Assembly (NCBI RefSeq): GCF_008704715.1
Contig: NZ_CP023689.1
Coordinates: forward strand, 1,302,001 to 1,366,000
From: Streptomyces chartreusis
GTDB taxonomy: Bacteria > Actinomycetota > Actinomycetes > Streptomycetales > Streptomycetaceae
Length of the DNA stretch: 64,000 nucleotides
Reading direction: 5' to 3'
Shown: positions 14,726 through 22,429 of the stretch, one piece after another
Layout: the number at the start of each line of letters is the position of its first letter
Position numbering within the stretch: position 1 is the stretch's first letter
Position numbers and translations under genes: made by a program
Notes under the pieces: generated by a model
Seen by the model: only the letters and a program-made list of their open reading frames with translations
Databases searched by the model: none
Told to the model about the DNA's origin: nothing

Positions 14726-15841
14726 CTACCGGGGCAGCACGAGCTCCAGTCCGAGGAAGCGCGCCAGGTCCTCGATCTCGCGGCCGACCGCCTCGGTCAC
14801 GGCCCTGTCGAACTCCTCGTCCTCGTGGACCGCGTCGACCCGCAGCACCCCGGCCCTGCGATCGGCCGTGGCGTCGAGCTTGCCCACCAGACTGTCGCCG
14901 TACAGGACCGGCAGCGCGAAGTACCCCCAGCGGCGCTTGGCGGCCGGCTTGTACATCTCCAGCTGGTAGTCGAAGGCGAAGAGCTCGGTGGTCCGTCTGC
15001 GGTCGTGGATCAGCCGGTCGAACGGCGAGAGCAGGGCGGCGCGTCCGGCGAACGGCTGTCCCAGCCGGGCCGGGTCGACCCGCCACCTGCCCCGCACGCC
15101 CTCGATGACGGCCGGCTCACCCGCCTCCCCCACGTCCGCCGGCTCGACCTGGCACTCCGGGCCCCGGGCCCGCGCGATGCCCAGGGCCCGCAACCGGCGC
15201 TCGTCCCGGGTGCGCAGCGCCTCCGCCACGGGGATCGCGGGCGTGTCGGGGTAGACCCGCTCGGCCAGGTCCCAGAGCCGCCCGCCGCCGCTTCGTCCCG
15301 CCACCGCGACCTCACCGCGCTGCACCATCAGCTCCAGCAGCTTGGTGACATTGCGGTTGTTGCTCCAGCCGCTGGACCGCCACGGCAGCTCGCAGGTGTC
15401 CGGCAGTTCGCGGGAGGGCAGCGGGCCCGCCGCGCCGAGCCGGTCGAGAATGTCCCGGCGGCAGGCGTCGTTGGCGGCGACCCACGTGCCGTGGTACTCG
15501 CTCCAGGACGTCGGCGTCCCTCGCTCCGGCCACTCGGCCATCTCGGCGCGGTACAGCGCGAGATCCTCGGCGGGCCGGATCATCGCCCGCAGCTCCAACA
15601 GCCTCCGGTCCGCCAGCGCGGCGGCCAGGTCGGCCGGTGCGTATCCCGAGGCGCCGAGCCGGCTCCAGGCCACGAGGTCGGCGCTGGGCGCGACGGCGGC
15701 GGTGGGGTCGATCTGGAGCAGGGTCAGCCGCCTCACGACGTCCGGCAGCCCGTCCGGCCGGGTGGCGTCCAGCAGTTGGGCGCGCACGGCGATCCGGCGG
15801 GCGTCGGTCCGCGAGAGCTCGTGGACGGTCATCGGTGTCAC
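14726..15841 (-). CDS. YcaQ/AlkX-type winged-helix DNA glycosylase
   Basis: A 371-residue protein of the HTH_42 (AlkZ/YcaQ) superfamily. Characterised members unhook DNA interstrand crosslinks or remove bulky alkylated bases. Residues 43-45 are Gln-Ile-Asp (LLQIDP), the QxD form of the YcaQ/AlkX branch; AlkZ itself has QxQ. The conserved block SPFDRLIHDRR with KRRWGYFALPVLYGDSLVGK is intact. GTG 15841 overlaps the stop of the DUF5713 gene by GTGA, so translation is probably coupled. In streptomycetes such enzymes can protect against a self-made DNA-damaging product, but no such biosynthetic genes are visible here. Confidence 0.85.
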   Translation of the reverse strand: MTPMTVHELSRTDARRIAVRAQLLDATRPDGLPDVVRRLTLLQIDPTAAVAPSADLVAWSRLGASGYAPADLAAALADRRLLELRAMIRPAEDLALYRAEMAEWPERGTPTSWSEYHGTWVAANDACRRDILDRLGAAGPLPSRELPDTCELPWRSSGWSNNRNVTKLLELMVQRGEVAVAGRSGGGRLWDLAERVYPDTPAIPVAEALRTRDERRLRALGIARARGPECQVEPADVGEAGEPAVIEGVRGRWRVDPARLGQPFAGRAALLSPFDRLIHDRRRTTELFAFDYQLEMYKPAAKRRWGYFALPVLYGDSLVGKLDATADRRAGVLRVDAVHEDEEFDRAVTEAVGREIEDLARFLGLELVLPR

Positions 15842-16179
15842 CAGTCCCGGGTGGCGATCAGTTCTTCCGAATCGGCGTCCCCGAAACCGTAGGCGCCGGC
15901 CAGGAACCAGAAGTCCTCGGCTATCTCCTCGCGGGCCACGGTCTCGATCTCACTGCCGGCGGCCCAGAACTCGTCCTGGAGGGCGTTGAACTCGTCGGTG
16001 GCCGCGTGGGTGAGGGCGTACAGCTCGGCCAGGCCGGCGGGCCGCTCGGCCTCGATGCGCTCGCACAGCCGCAGCAGGATGCCCTTGCCCCGGTCCACCA
16101 CCGCGTCGGGGTAGTAGTCGTCCCTGTACAGCGCCTTGAGGAACGGGTGCGCGATCACCTGCTCGTTGCTGATGCTCAT
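15838..16179 (-). CDS. DUF5713 family protein
   Basis: A 113-residue acidic soluble protein starting MSISNEQVIAHPFLKALYRD. The spacing of ILLRLCERIEAERP and LYALTHAATDEFNALQ fits DUF5713, which has no known function. No signal peptide or membrane segment is seen. It is the first gene of a two-gene unit with the DNA glycosylase (GTGA overlap). A link to DNA repair would be only a neighbourhood inference. Confidence 0.8.
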   Translation of the reverse strand: MSISNEQVIAHPFLKALYRDDYYPDAVVDRGKGILLRLCERIEAERPAGLAELYALTHAATDEFNALQDEFWAAGSEIETVAREEIAEDFWFLAGAYGFGDADSEELIATRDW

Positions 16180-16227
16180 GCTGTGATGGTGCACCACGCC
16201 ACTGACAACGCCCCGGGAGCAGCCGTC

Positions 16228-17025
16228 ATGACCTTCGCCGCGCCGTCCTTCGAACTCCTCCCCGGCGCCGAGGACTCCCCCGTCATCCTGCACGTGCCGC
16301 ACTCCGCGCGGGAGATCCCGCCGGCCGTCCGTGCCGGGATCCTGCTCGACGACCCGGCGCTGGAGCGGGAGTTGGATCACATCGTCGACGCGCACACCGC
16401 GGAGCTGGCCGAGGCGGCGGCCGGGGTGGCGGAGAGCCGGCCGTGGCGGTTCGTGAATCGGCTGGCCCGGCTGGTCGTCGATCCGGAGCGGTTTCCCGAC
16501 GAGCGGGAGGAGATGCTCGCCGTGGGGATGGGGGCCGTGTACACGCGGACCACGCATCTCGCGGAGCTGCGGGCCGCCGACTCGGACCCGGAACCGCTCA
16601 TCAAGCGGTACTTCGGGCCGTACGCGCGGGCCATGACGGACGCCGTGGCCGGCCGGCTCGCCGCCACCGGCCGGGCCGTGATCATCGACGTGCACTCATA
16701 CCCGACCGAACGGCTTCCCTACGAGCTGCACGGCGAGGGCCCGCGGCCCCCGGTCTGCCTGGGTACCGACTCCTTCCACACGCCCGCGAAGCTGCTCGCC
16801 GCGGCGCGCGAGGCGTTCGGCGAGAGCGGGGAGATCGGGCTGGACAGCCCGTTCAGCGGCACCTACGTGCCACTGGACTTCTACGGCACCGAGCCCCGCG
16901 TCTCCGCCCTGATGGTCGAGATCCGCCGGGACACGTACATGGCGGAGCCGGGCGGTCCGGTCGGTCCCGGACTCACCCGGCTCACGCGGGCGTTGGCGGC
17001 GCTGGTGGACGCCGCCGCACGCTGA
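16228..17025 (+). CDS. N-formylglutamate amidohydrolase family protein
   Basis: A 265-residue zinc hydrolase of the PF05013 family. The N-terminal VILHVPHSAREIP motif and later IIDVHSYPTERLPYE carry the expected metal-binding histidines. In histidine degradation via formiminoglutamate the enzyme releases formate and glutamate, but no hut genes are nearby and related hydrolases act on other N-formyl amino acids. ATG 16228 has GGGAG at 16215-16219. It is divergent from DUF5713 and its stop abuts the next opposing gene. Confidence 0.87.
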   Translation: MTFAAPSFELLPGAEDSPVILHVPHSAREIPPAVRAGILLDDPALERELDHIVDAHTAELAEAAAGVAESRPWRFVNRLARLVVDPERFPDEREEMLAVGMGAVYTRTTHLAELRAADSDPEPLIKRYFGPYARAMTDAVAGRLAATGRAVIIDVHSYPTERLPYELHGEGPRPPVCLGTDSFHTPAKLLAAAREAFGESGEIGLDSPFSGTYVPLDFYGTEPRVSALMVEIRRDTYMAEPGGPVGPGLTRLTRALAALVDAAAR

Positions 17026-17514
17026 TCAGGCCCGCAGCCACTCCGTGACGACGACCTCCCCGCCGGTCCGCAGCCGCAGGGCGAACGGTCCGCTGGGCGG
17101 GGCGTCGCTGGCGAAGCGACCCATGGCGTCGGCCTCGACCGGGGTGGCCGTCTGCGGGCCGCCGAGCACCTCGATCCGCGCCTGCTGCGGGGGCAGCACC
17201 TGCCCCATCAGCCCCTGCGCGGTGACCTCCACGTCGACGGTCACCTCGCCCGCGCGGAAGGTCAGCATCCGCGGCACATCGGTCGCGCCCCTGACCGGAA
17301 TCGCGTCCTCGACGGAGTCGAAGGTCAGCTCCGCGATCCGGGCGTCGAGGTCGTGCAGTGCGAACGCCTCGACGGCGAGCTGGCACAACTGGGCCGGTAC
17401 CGGGTCCAGAATGCTCGCGGCCTGGCGGAGTTCCTCCTCCAGCAGCTCGATGTCGAAACCGTCGTCGCCGGGGGATCCCTCGCCCGTCACGTCGTCGTGC
17501 ATGTCGTCGTTCAC
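17026..17514 (-). CDS. Small beta-rich protein, last gene of ECF sigma operon
   Basis: A 162-residue protein I do not recognise. The first 50 residues are acidic and helical (DIELLEEELRQAASIL). The rest looks like a beta-sandwich ending GPFALRLRTGGEVVVTEWLRA, similar in character to carboxypeptidase-regulatory or transthyretin-like folds. No transmembrane segment or zinc-binding HxxxCxxC motif is present, so it is not a classical anti-sigma factor. GTG 17514 overlaps the sigma stop (GTGA). Position suggests it modulates the sigma factor or the protease encoded upstream. Confidence 0.75.
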   Translation of the reverse strand: MNDDMHDDVTGEGSPGDDGFDIELLEEELRQAASILDPVPAQLCQLAVEAFALHDLDARIAELTFDSVEDAIPVRGATDVPRMLTFRAGEVTVDVEVTAQGLMGQVLPPQQARIEVLGGPQTATPVEADAMGRFASDAPPSGPFALRLRTGGEVVVTEWLRA

Positions 17515-18149
17515 TGCGCCCCCCGCGCGTCGAGTCGGGCCCGCAGCCGGCGCAGGCAGCGCTGCCGCAGCGGTCCGATGCTGCCCACGGCGATGCCCAG
17601 TGCGGCGGACACCTCCTGGTAGCTGGGCGGCGGCGAAGCCATCAGCACCCGCAGCAACTGGCGGCAGCGTTCCCCGAGTTCCTCGAACTCCTGCCACATC
17701 CAGCGGATGCGCTCGGACTCGGCGGCGGCCTCCTCCGAGTCCAGCACCGACTGTTCGGGCGTACGGTCCTCGCTGACCCGGTCGAGCAGCTGCGGATCGC
17801 TCGTGACGGTCAGTCGCCTTAAGCTCTTGAGCACCTTCAGACACTCGTGCCGTGCGGTGCTCGCCAGCCATGACCCGGCCTTCTCGGGTTCCCTGATGCG
17901 CCCCAGGTGCTGCGCGAAACGGAACCAGACGGTCTGGTAGACCTCATGGGCGTCGGCGTCGCTCAGGCGGTGAGCGCGCACGACGGACCACACCAGTGGG
18001 CTCAGCCCTTCCACGAGCGCCTTCCAGGCCGCCGCGTCGCCGTCGACGGCGGACTGGACCAACGCGCCGACATCTGCACGGTCCACAGCCCCACCCCTCG
18101 TGTACGGCAAGTCATCGTACGCCGCGGAGGGGATGGTTCCGACCCTCAT
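17511..18149 (-). CDS. ECF-type RNA polymerase sigma factor with a TTA codon
   Basis: A 212-residue sigma-70 family factor. Region 2 runs about 35-105 (DADAHEVYQTVWFRFAQHL). Region 4, at about 150-205, contains YQEVSAALGIAVGSIGPLRQ, the helix-turn-helix for the -35 element. ATG 18149 overlaps the subtilase stop (ATGA); GTG 18083 is a possible later start. Leu110 is encoded by TTA (17820-17822), so full translation should need the bldA tRNA and rise late in development. No canonical anti-sigma gene is adjacent; the subtilase or the 162-residue partner may set its activity. Confidence 0.9.
   Translation of the reverse strand: MRVGTIPSAAYDDLPYTRGGAVDRADVGALVQSAVDGDAAAWKALVEGLSPLVWSVVRAHRLSDADAHEVYQTVWFRFAQHLGRIREPEKAGSWLASTARHECLKVLKSLRRLTVTSDPQLLDRVSEDRTPEQSVLDSEEAAAESERIRWMWQEFEELGERCRQLLRVLMASPPPSYQEVSAALGIAVGSIGPLRQRCLRRLRARLDARGAQ
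17820..17822 (-). other. TTA (bldA-dependent) codon in the ECF sigma gene
   Basis: In the frame reading KVLKSLRRLTV, the leucine after Ser109 is TTA, the rarest codon in Streptomyces. The sequence around it is AAG AGC TTA AGG CGA. It is the only in-frame TTA I found by eye in this window. Confidence 0.9.
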
Positions 18150-19576
18150 GACCGAGGAGCCGGGGGCAGGACGGGCACAGGACGCCAGGTCCCGGGGCGA
18201 AGCGCCGCCACGTGCGCCCCCCGCACCTCCGCGTAACCGGAGTTCGCGGCGAGCATCTTGTACCGGGCGACCCGCGGGTCGCTCTCCTGCTGCGCGCTCA
18301 TGTGGGACGCGATCAGACCCGCCACCAGCGGGGTGGCGAACGAGGTGCCGCTCCAGTGCGCGAGCCCCTCGAACATCACCTGGTCGGGCTTGGCGGAGCC
18401 GCCCTGCTCACTCAGCACGCCGGTGTGGCGCGGGGACACGCAGGTGCAGGCGTAGCCGAAGCCGTAGCGGCAGGTGTCGTAGGTGGAGTGCTGGTAGATG
18501 TACGGCATCGGTGCGTCGAAGCCGGTGAGGACGCCGGTGAGGCGCTCGCCGGGTGCGTAGACCTTCACCCAGGGGCCGTGGTTGCTGAAGCAGGCGCCGA
18601 ACTCGCCGTCGCCGCGCAGCGCGCCGACCGACAGCACGACGTCCTGGTAGTCGGGCAGATCGGCGTAGGCGGCGGGCCAGAAGGGTGTGGCGCTGCCGTT
18701 GTTGCCGGCCGCGGCGACGAGCAGGGTGCGCTGGTCGCGCAGCTCCCGCATGAAGGCCTCGATGCCGAGCAGTCCGTCGGTGCGGCCGTTGGAGGTGCCG
18801 GCGGAGAGGCTGAGGATGTCGGGCCAGCCGCCCGCGTCGACGGCCTCGAAGAGCTTCTCGCCGAACTCCGACTCCAGGATGGCGCCCGCGTCGTTCAGGG
18901 AGTTGCGGACCGTGATGCCCGTGTTGGGCGCGACGGCGGCGACGAGCCCGGCGATGAACGTGCCGTGACCGACGTACTGCTGGAGCACGCCGTCGTCGTC
19001 GCACTCCTTGATCTGCGCGTCGCCGTCGGTGTGGGCCAGCAGCGGGGAGGACCGGAAGTCGCGCATGAGACCGGTGTCGACGACCAGGACGCCGATCGCG
19101 CTCTCCGCGTCGTAAGTGCCCTCGGCCAGGGCCGGGTTGAGTCCGTCGGCCAGCGCTACGGGCGCGGGCTCGTCGCCGGGACAGGAGTTGACGGCGATCG
19201 AGACCAGGTGGTTGCGACTGACCAGCCGGCGCCCGGCCCGGCCCTCCGACTCCCGCAGGGCGCGCAGGGCGTGCGCCACGGGGCGGTCGCCCGCGCGGTC
19301 GCCCTCCCCGGGGTCGCCGACCTGGATACGGGTGATGCCGGAGCGGTTGGTCTGCGGGCTCGCCCGGCGCACATGGTCCTGCACCAGGTCGGGCTCGGCG
19401 GTGAAGTGCGCGCGTACGGTGTCCTCGACGACGCGGGCGTCCTCGCCGTCACGGACCAGGACGTAGCCCTTCTCGTAGATGAACTCGGCAGAGTCGTCCG
19501 GTCCCATCGCGAGGGGGACGTCGCGCATGGAGCGCTGGATCTGCTCGAACTGCTCGTGGAATCGCTGTGGTGCCAT
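18146..19576 (-). CDS. S8 subtilase without secretion signal
   Basis: A 476-residue serine peptidase. The full catalytic set is present: Asp167 (VLVVDTGLM), His204 (GHGTFIAGLVA), the oxyanion Asn in AAAGNNGS near 292, and Ser412 (SGTSFATPLVAG). The first 150 residues form an acidic, non-hydrophobic leader domain beginning MAPQRFHEQFEQIQRSM; no Sec, Tat or lipoprotein signal is seen, so it is predicted to act in the cytoplasm. ATG 19576 has GGAGG just upstream. It is first in an overlapping operon with the ECF sigma gene and is divergent from the CHAT gene. Substrates are unknown. Confidence 0.88.
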   Translation of the reverse strand: MAPQRFHEQFEQIQRSMRDVPLAMGPDDSAEFIYEKGYVLVRDGEDARVVEDTVRAHFTAEPDLVQDHVRRASPQTNRSGITRIQVGDPGEGDRAGDRPVAHALRALRESEGRAGRRLVSRNHLVSIAVNSCPGDEPAPVALADGLNPALAEGTYDAESAIGVLVVDTGLMRDFRSSPLLAHTDGDAQIKECDDDGVLQQYVGHGTFIAGLVAAVAPNTGITVRNSLNDAGAILESEFGEKLFEAVDAGGWPDILSLSAGTSNGRTDGLLGIEAFMRELRDQRTLLVAAAGNNGSATPFWPAAYADLPDYQDVVLSVGALRGDGEFGACFSNHGPWVKVYAPGERLTGVLTGFDAPMPYIYQHSTYDTCRYGFGYACTCVSPRHTGVLSEQGGSAKPDQVMFEGLAHWSGTSFATPLVAGLIASHMSAQQESDPRVARYKMLAANSGYAEVRGAHVAALRPGTWRPVPVLPPAPRS

Positions 19577-19685
19577 GGCGTGTCCTCCCACTGAGGCGAC
19601 GGTCGTCAAATTGAGCCACGTGGTCGCTGATTGATACAGCGCCAAACCCGTGTGGCACGGTTCCGGGGCAACTACCATCCGTTGA

Positions 19686-22292
19686 GTGACAGCGGGAAGC
19701 GAATCGGTTCTCGAACTGCTGCCGATGGTGTTCGCCGCCCCGAACGACGCGCTGGCGAGGGCGGAGGGGCTGCTCGACGCCGATCCCTCGCCCCTGCACG
19801 CCTCCGTGGCCCACCAGGTGATCGGCATCTGGCAGCGGGACTGGGGCGACATGCGCATCGCCCTGCACCATCTGCGGCGTGCCCGGGATCTCGCGGCACG
19901 GGCGGATTCCGCCGACCGCGAGGCGGATGTCCTGGCGGCGCTCGGGGTCGCGTTGGTGCATGCGGGGCGCACACAGCAGGGGCTGGCCGCGCTGGAGCGC
20001 GGGATCGAGCGCGGCAGCGGACACACGCGTGCCCGCGTGCTGTTCCGGCGCGCCTACGCCCGCTGGGTCCTCGGCCACCACCGGGAGGCGCTGGAGGACG
20101 TGCGCCGGGCGATTCCGGTGCTGCGGCAGGTGGACGACGTCATCTGGACGGCCCGGGCGCTGACGTTGCGCGCGACCGTGCATCTGGCGCTCGGCGCGGT
20201 GGACCGGGCGGACGCCGACTTCACGGCGGCGGAGGCGCTGTGGGACACCACCGGCCAGGAGCACGACAAGGCGGACGCGGTGGAGAGCCGGGGCCTGGCG
20301 GCATTCCGGTCGGGCGACATCCCGGTGGCGCTGCGGCTGCTCGACGAGGCCGAGGAGCGCTACGCCAAGCTCGGCACGCCGACGTTCATGCTGAACATCC
20401 GCCGCTGCGAGGTGCTGATGGCGGCCGGGCTGGCGCCGGAGGCGCTGGCCGAGGCGGACGCGGCGATCGCCGTGCTCGACGGCATCGGCGGCCAGTCCAC
20501 CCGCAAGGCGGAGCTGCTGCTGGCGGCGGCGAGTGCCGCGCGGCTGGCGGGCGACGCGCACACCGCGATAGCGCGTGCCGACATGGCCGTCCGGCTGTTC
20601 GCCGGGCAGCGGCGCAGCTGGTGGGAGACGCACGCCCGGCTGGTCCTGATCGAGGCACGGGTGGCCGCCGGGCGCAGTTCGGGGCGGCTCGTGGCCGACA
20701 CCGCGGCGGTCGCCGACCGGCTGGCCTCCTTCGGCGCGCCGGCCGCGCCGGAGGCGTCGCTGCTCGCGGGCCGGATCGCGCTCAACCTGGGCTGGCGGGC
20801 CGACGCCGAGCGGCATCTGGGCGTCGCCGCCCGCAGCCGGCACAACGGGCCGCCGCTGGCGCGGATGACGGGCTGGGCGGCGCAGGCGCTGCGGGCACAG
20901 GCCGCCGGGTCCGGGCGCGGTGTCCTGGAGGCGTGCCGGCGCGGCCTCGACGTGCTCGACGCCCACCGGATGACGCTGGGCGCCTCGGAGCTCAGGGCTC
21001 GTGCCACCGCCCAGGGCGCCGAACTGGCCGCGCTGGCCCAGCAGGCCAGCCTCGACTCCGGCAGCCCGCGCCGGCTGCTGGTGTGGAGCGAGCGCTGGCG
21101 GGCCACCGCGCTGTCGACGCCGCCGACCCGGCCGCCGGCCGACCCGGAGCTGCTGAGCGACCTGACCGCGTTCCGGGAGATCGCGGCGCGTGCCGAGGAG
21201 GCCCGGCGCGAGGCGCGTCCGGTGCCGGTACTGGAGCGCGAACAGCGGCGCCTGGAGCGGGAGATCCGCTCCCGGACGCTGCATCTGCGCGGCGACACAC
21301 CCGGCGACGGCCACCGCTTCGACCCGGGCCGGCTGCTGGAGCGGCTGGGCGACGACGTACGGCTCGTCGAACTCGCCGTGCTGGACGGGCGGGTGCAGGT
21401 GCTGCTGTGCGGCCAGGGGCGGGTGCGCCGCTTCGAGGCGGGGCTGCTGGCCGAGGCGGAGACCGAGGCCGAGCACGTCCAGGCCGGGCTGCGGCGGCTG
21501 GCCCACCCGGGCGCGGAGGCGCGGCTTCCGGTGGTGGAGGCCGCCGGCCGTCGGCTGGAGGAGCTGCTGCTCGGTCCTGCGGCGGCGCATCTCGGCGACG
21601 GTCCCGTGGTGGTCGTACCGCCCGCCCGGCTGCACCGGGTGCCGTGGGCGCTGCTGCCGTCGCTGCGGGAGCGGGTGCTCAGCGTGTCGCCGTCGGCGAG
21701 CGGCTGGCTGCGCGCCCGGGAGACCGAACCGCCGCCGGGCGGCCGCCAGGTGCTGGTGCGCGGGCCGGGCCTTGCGACCGGCGGCGCCGAAGTGCCGCAT
21801 CTGGCGGGCCGGTACGGCGGTGCCGTCGTCCTGGAACATGCCGACGCGCGGGCACGACGAGTGCTGGAGGAGCTCGACGGCGCCGCGCTGGCCCATATCG
21901 CCGCCCATGGCACGTTCCGCGCGGACGGCCCGCTGTTCTCGTCGCTGCGGATGGCCGACGGCCCGCTGATCGTGCACGACTTCGAGCGCCTGGACCGCAG
22001 TCCGTACCGCATCATCCTGTCCTGCTGCGACACCGCCCGTTTCGCCTCCGTCGGCGCGGACGAACTGCTCGGTCTGGTCACCGCGCTGCTGCCGCTCGGC
22101 ACGGCGGGGGTCGTGGCGTGCACGGCGCCCGTCAACGACGCCGCCGTGGTGCCGCTGATGCTCGCGCTGCACAAGGGGCTCAGCGAGGGGCTGTCCCTCG
22201 CCGAGGCCCTGCGCGACGCTCGTGCGGCACTGCCGGGCGACGCGCTGCACCGGGCCACCGGATGGGCGTTCTCGGCGTTCGGCGCGGCGTGA
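19686..22292 (+). CDS. TPR-CHAT (caspase-like) protease-fold protein
   Basis: An 868-residue protein. About residues 1-450 are helical repeats of TPR type, and the C-terminal 300 residues are a CHAT domain, the bacterial relative of separase and caspases. The catalytic pair is visible: His741 in HIAAHGTF and Cys781 in ILSCCDTARF, matching the family HG and LSACxTA motifs. No signal peptide or membrane segment is seen. GTG 19686 begins 109 bp from the divergent subtilase gene, so both promoters share this gap. It may sense a partner through the TPRs and cleave a target. It could also be inactive toward peptides, but the residues argue for activity. Confidence 0.88.
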   Translation: MTAGSESVLELLPMVFAAPNDALARAEGLLDADPSPLHASVAHQVIGIWQRDWGDMRIALHHLRRARDLAARADSADREADVLAALGVALVHAGRTQQGLAALERGIERGSGHTRARVLFRRAYARWVLGHHREALEDVRRAIPVLRQVDDVIWTARALTLRATVHLALGAVDRADADFTAAEALWDTTGQEHDKADAVESRGLAAFRSGDIPVALRLLDEAEERYAKLGTPTFMLNIRRCEVLMAAGLAPEALAEADAAIAVLDGIGGQSTRKAELLLAAASAARLAGDAHTAIARADMAVRLFAGQRRSWWETHARLVLIEARVAAGRSSGRLVADTAAVADRLASFGAPAAPEASLLAGRIALNLGWRADAERHLGVAARSRHNGPPLARMTGWAAQALRAQAAGSGRGVLEACRRGLDVLDAHRMTLGASELRARATAQGAELAALAQQASLDSGSPRRLLVWSERWRATALSTPPTRPPADPELLSDLTAFREIAARAEEARREARPVPVLEREQRRLEREIRSRTLHLRGDTPGDGHRFDPGRLLERLGDDVRLVELAVLDGRVQVLLCGQGRVRRFEAGLLAEAETEAEHVQAGLRRLAHPGAEARLPVVEAAGRRLEELLLGPAAAHLGDGPVVVVPPARLHRVPWALLPSLRERVLSVSPSASGWLRARETEPPPGGRQVLVRGPGLATGGAEVPHLAGRYGGAVVLEHADARARRVLEELDGAALAHIAAHGTFRADGPLFSSLRMADGPLIVHDFERLDRSPYRIILSCCDTARFASVGADELLGLVTALLPLGTAGVVACTAPVNDAAVVPLMLALHKGLSEGLSLAEALRDARAALPGDALHRATGWAFSAFGAA

Positions 22293-22429
22293 CGCTCCGC
22301 CGGTGATGCCACGACGGACGTGCCGCGACCTGCCGCCGGTCGTCCGCGGGCTCGTCGTGGCCGGTCGCGCCCGCGCGACGGCAGCCGCGGATCGGTTGCG
22401 GGCCCAGGCCCCCTGAGGCGCGCTGTCGC

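Noticed and set aside
22306..22416. 36-codon frame between the CHAT and LuxR-ATPase genes
   Set aside because: It has an ATG and Arg-rich content but no ribosome site or recognisable family, and could arise by chance in this gap.
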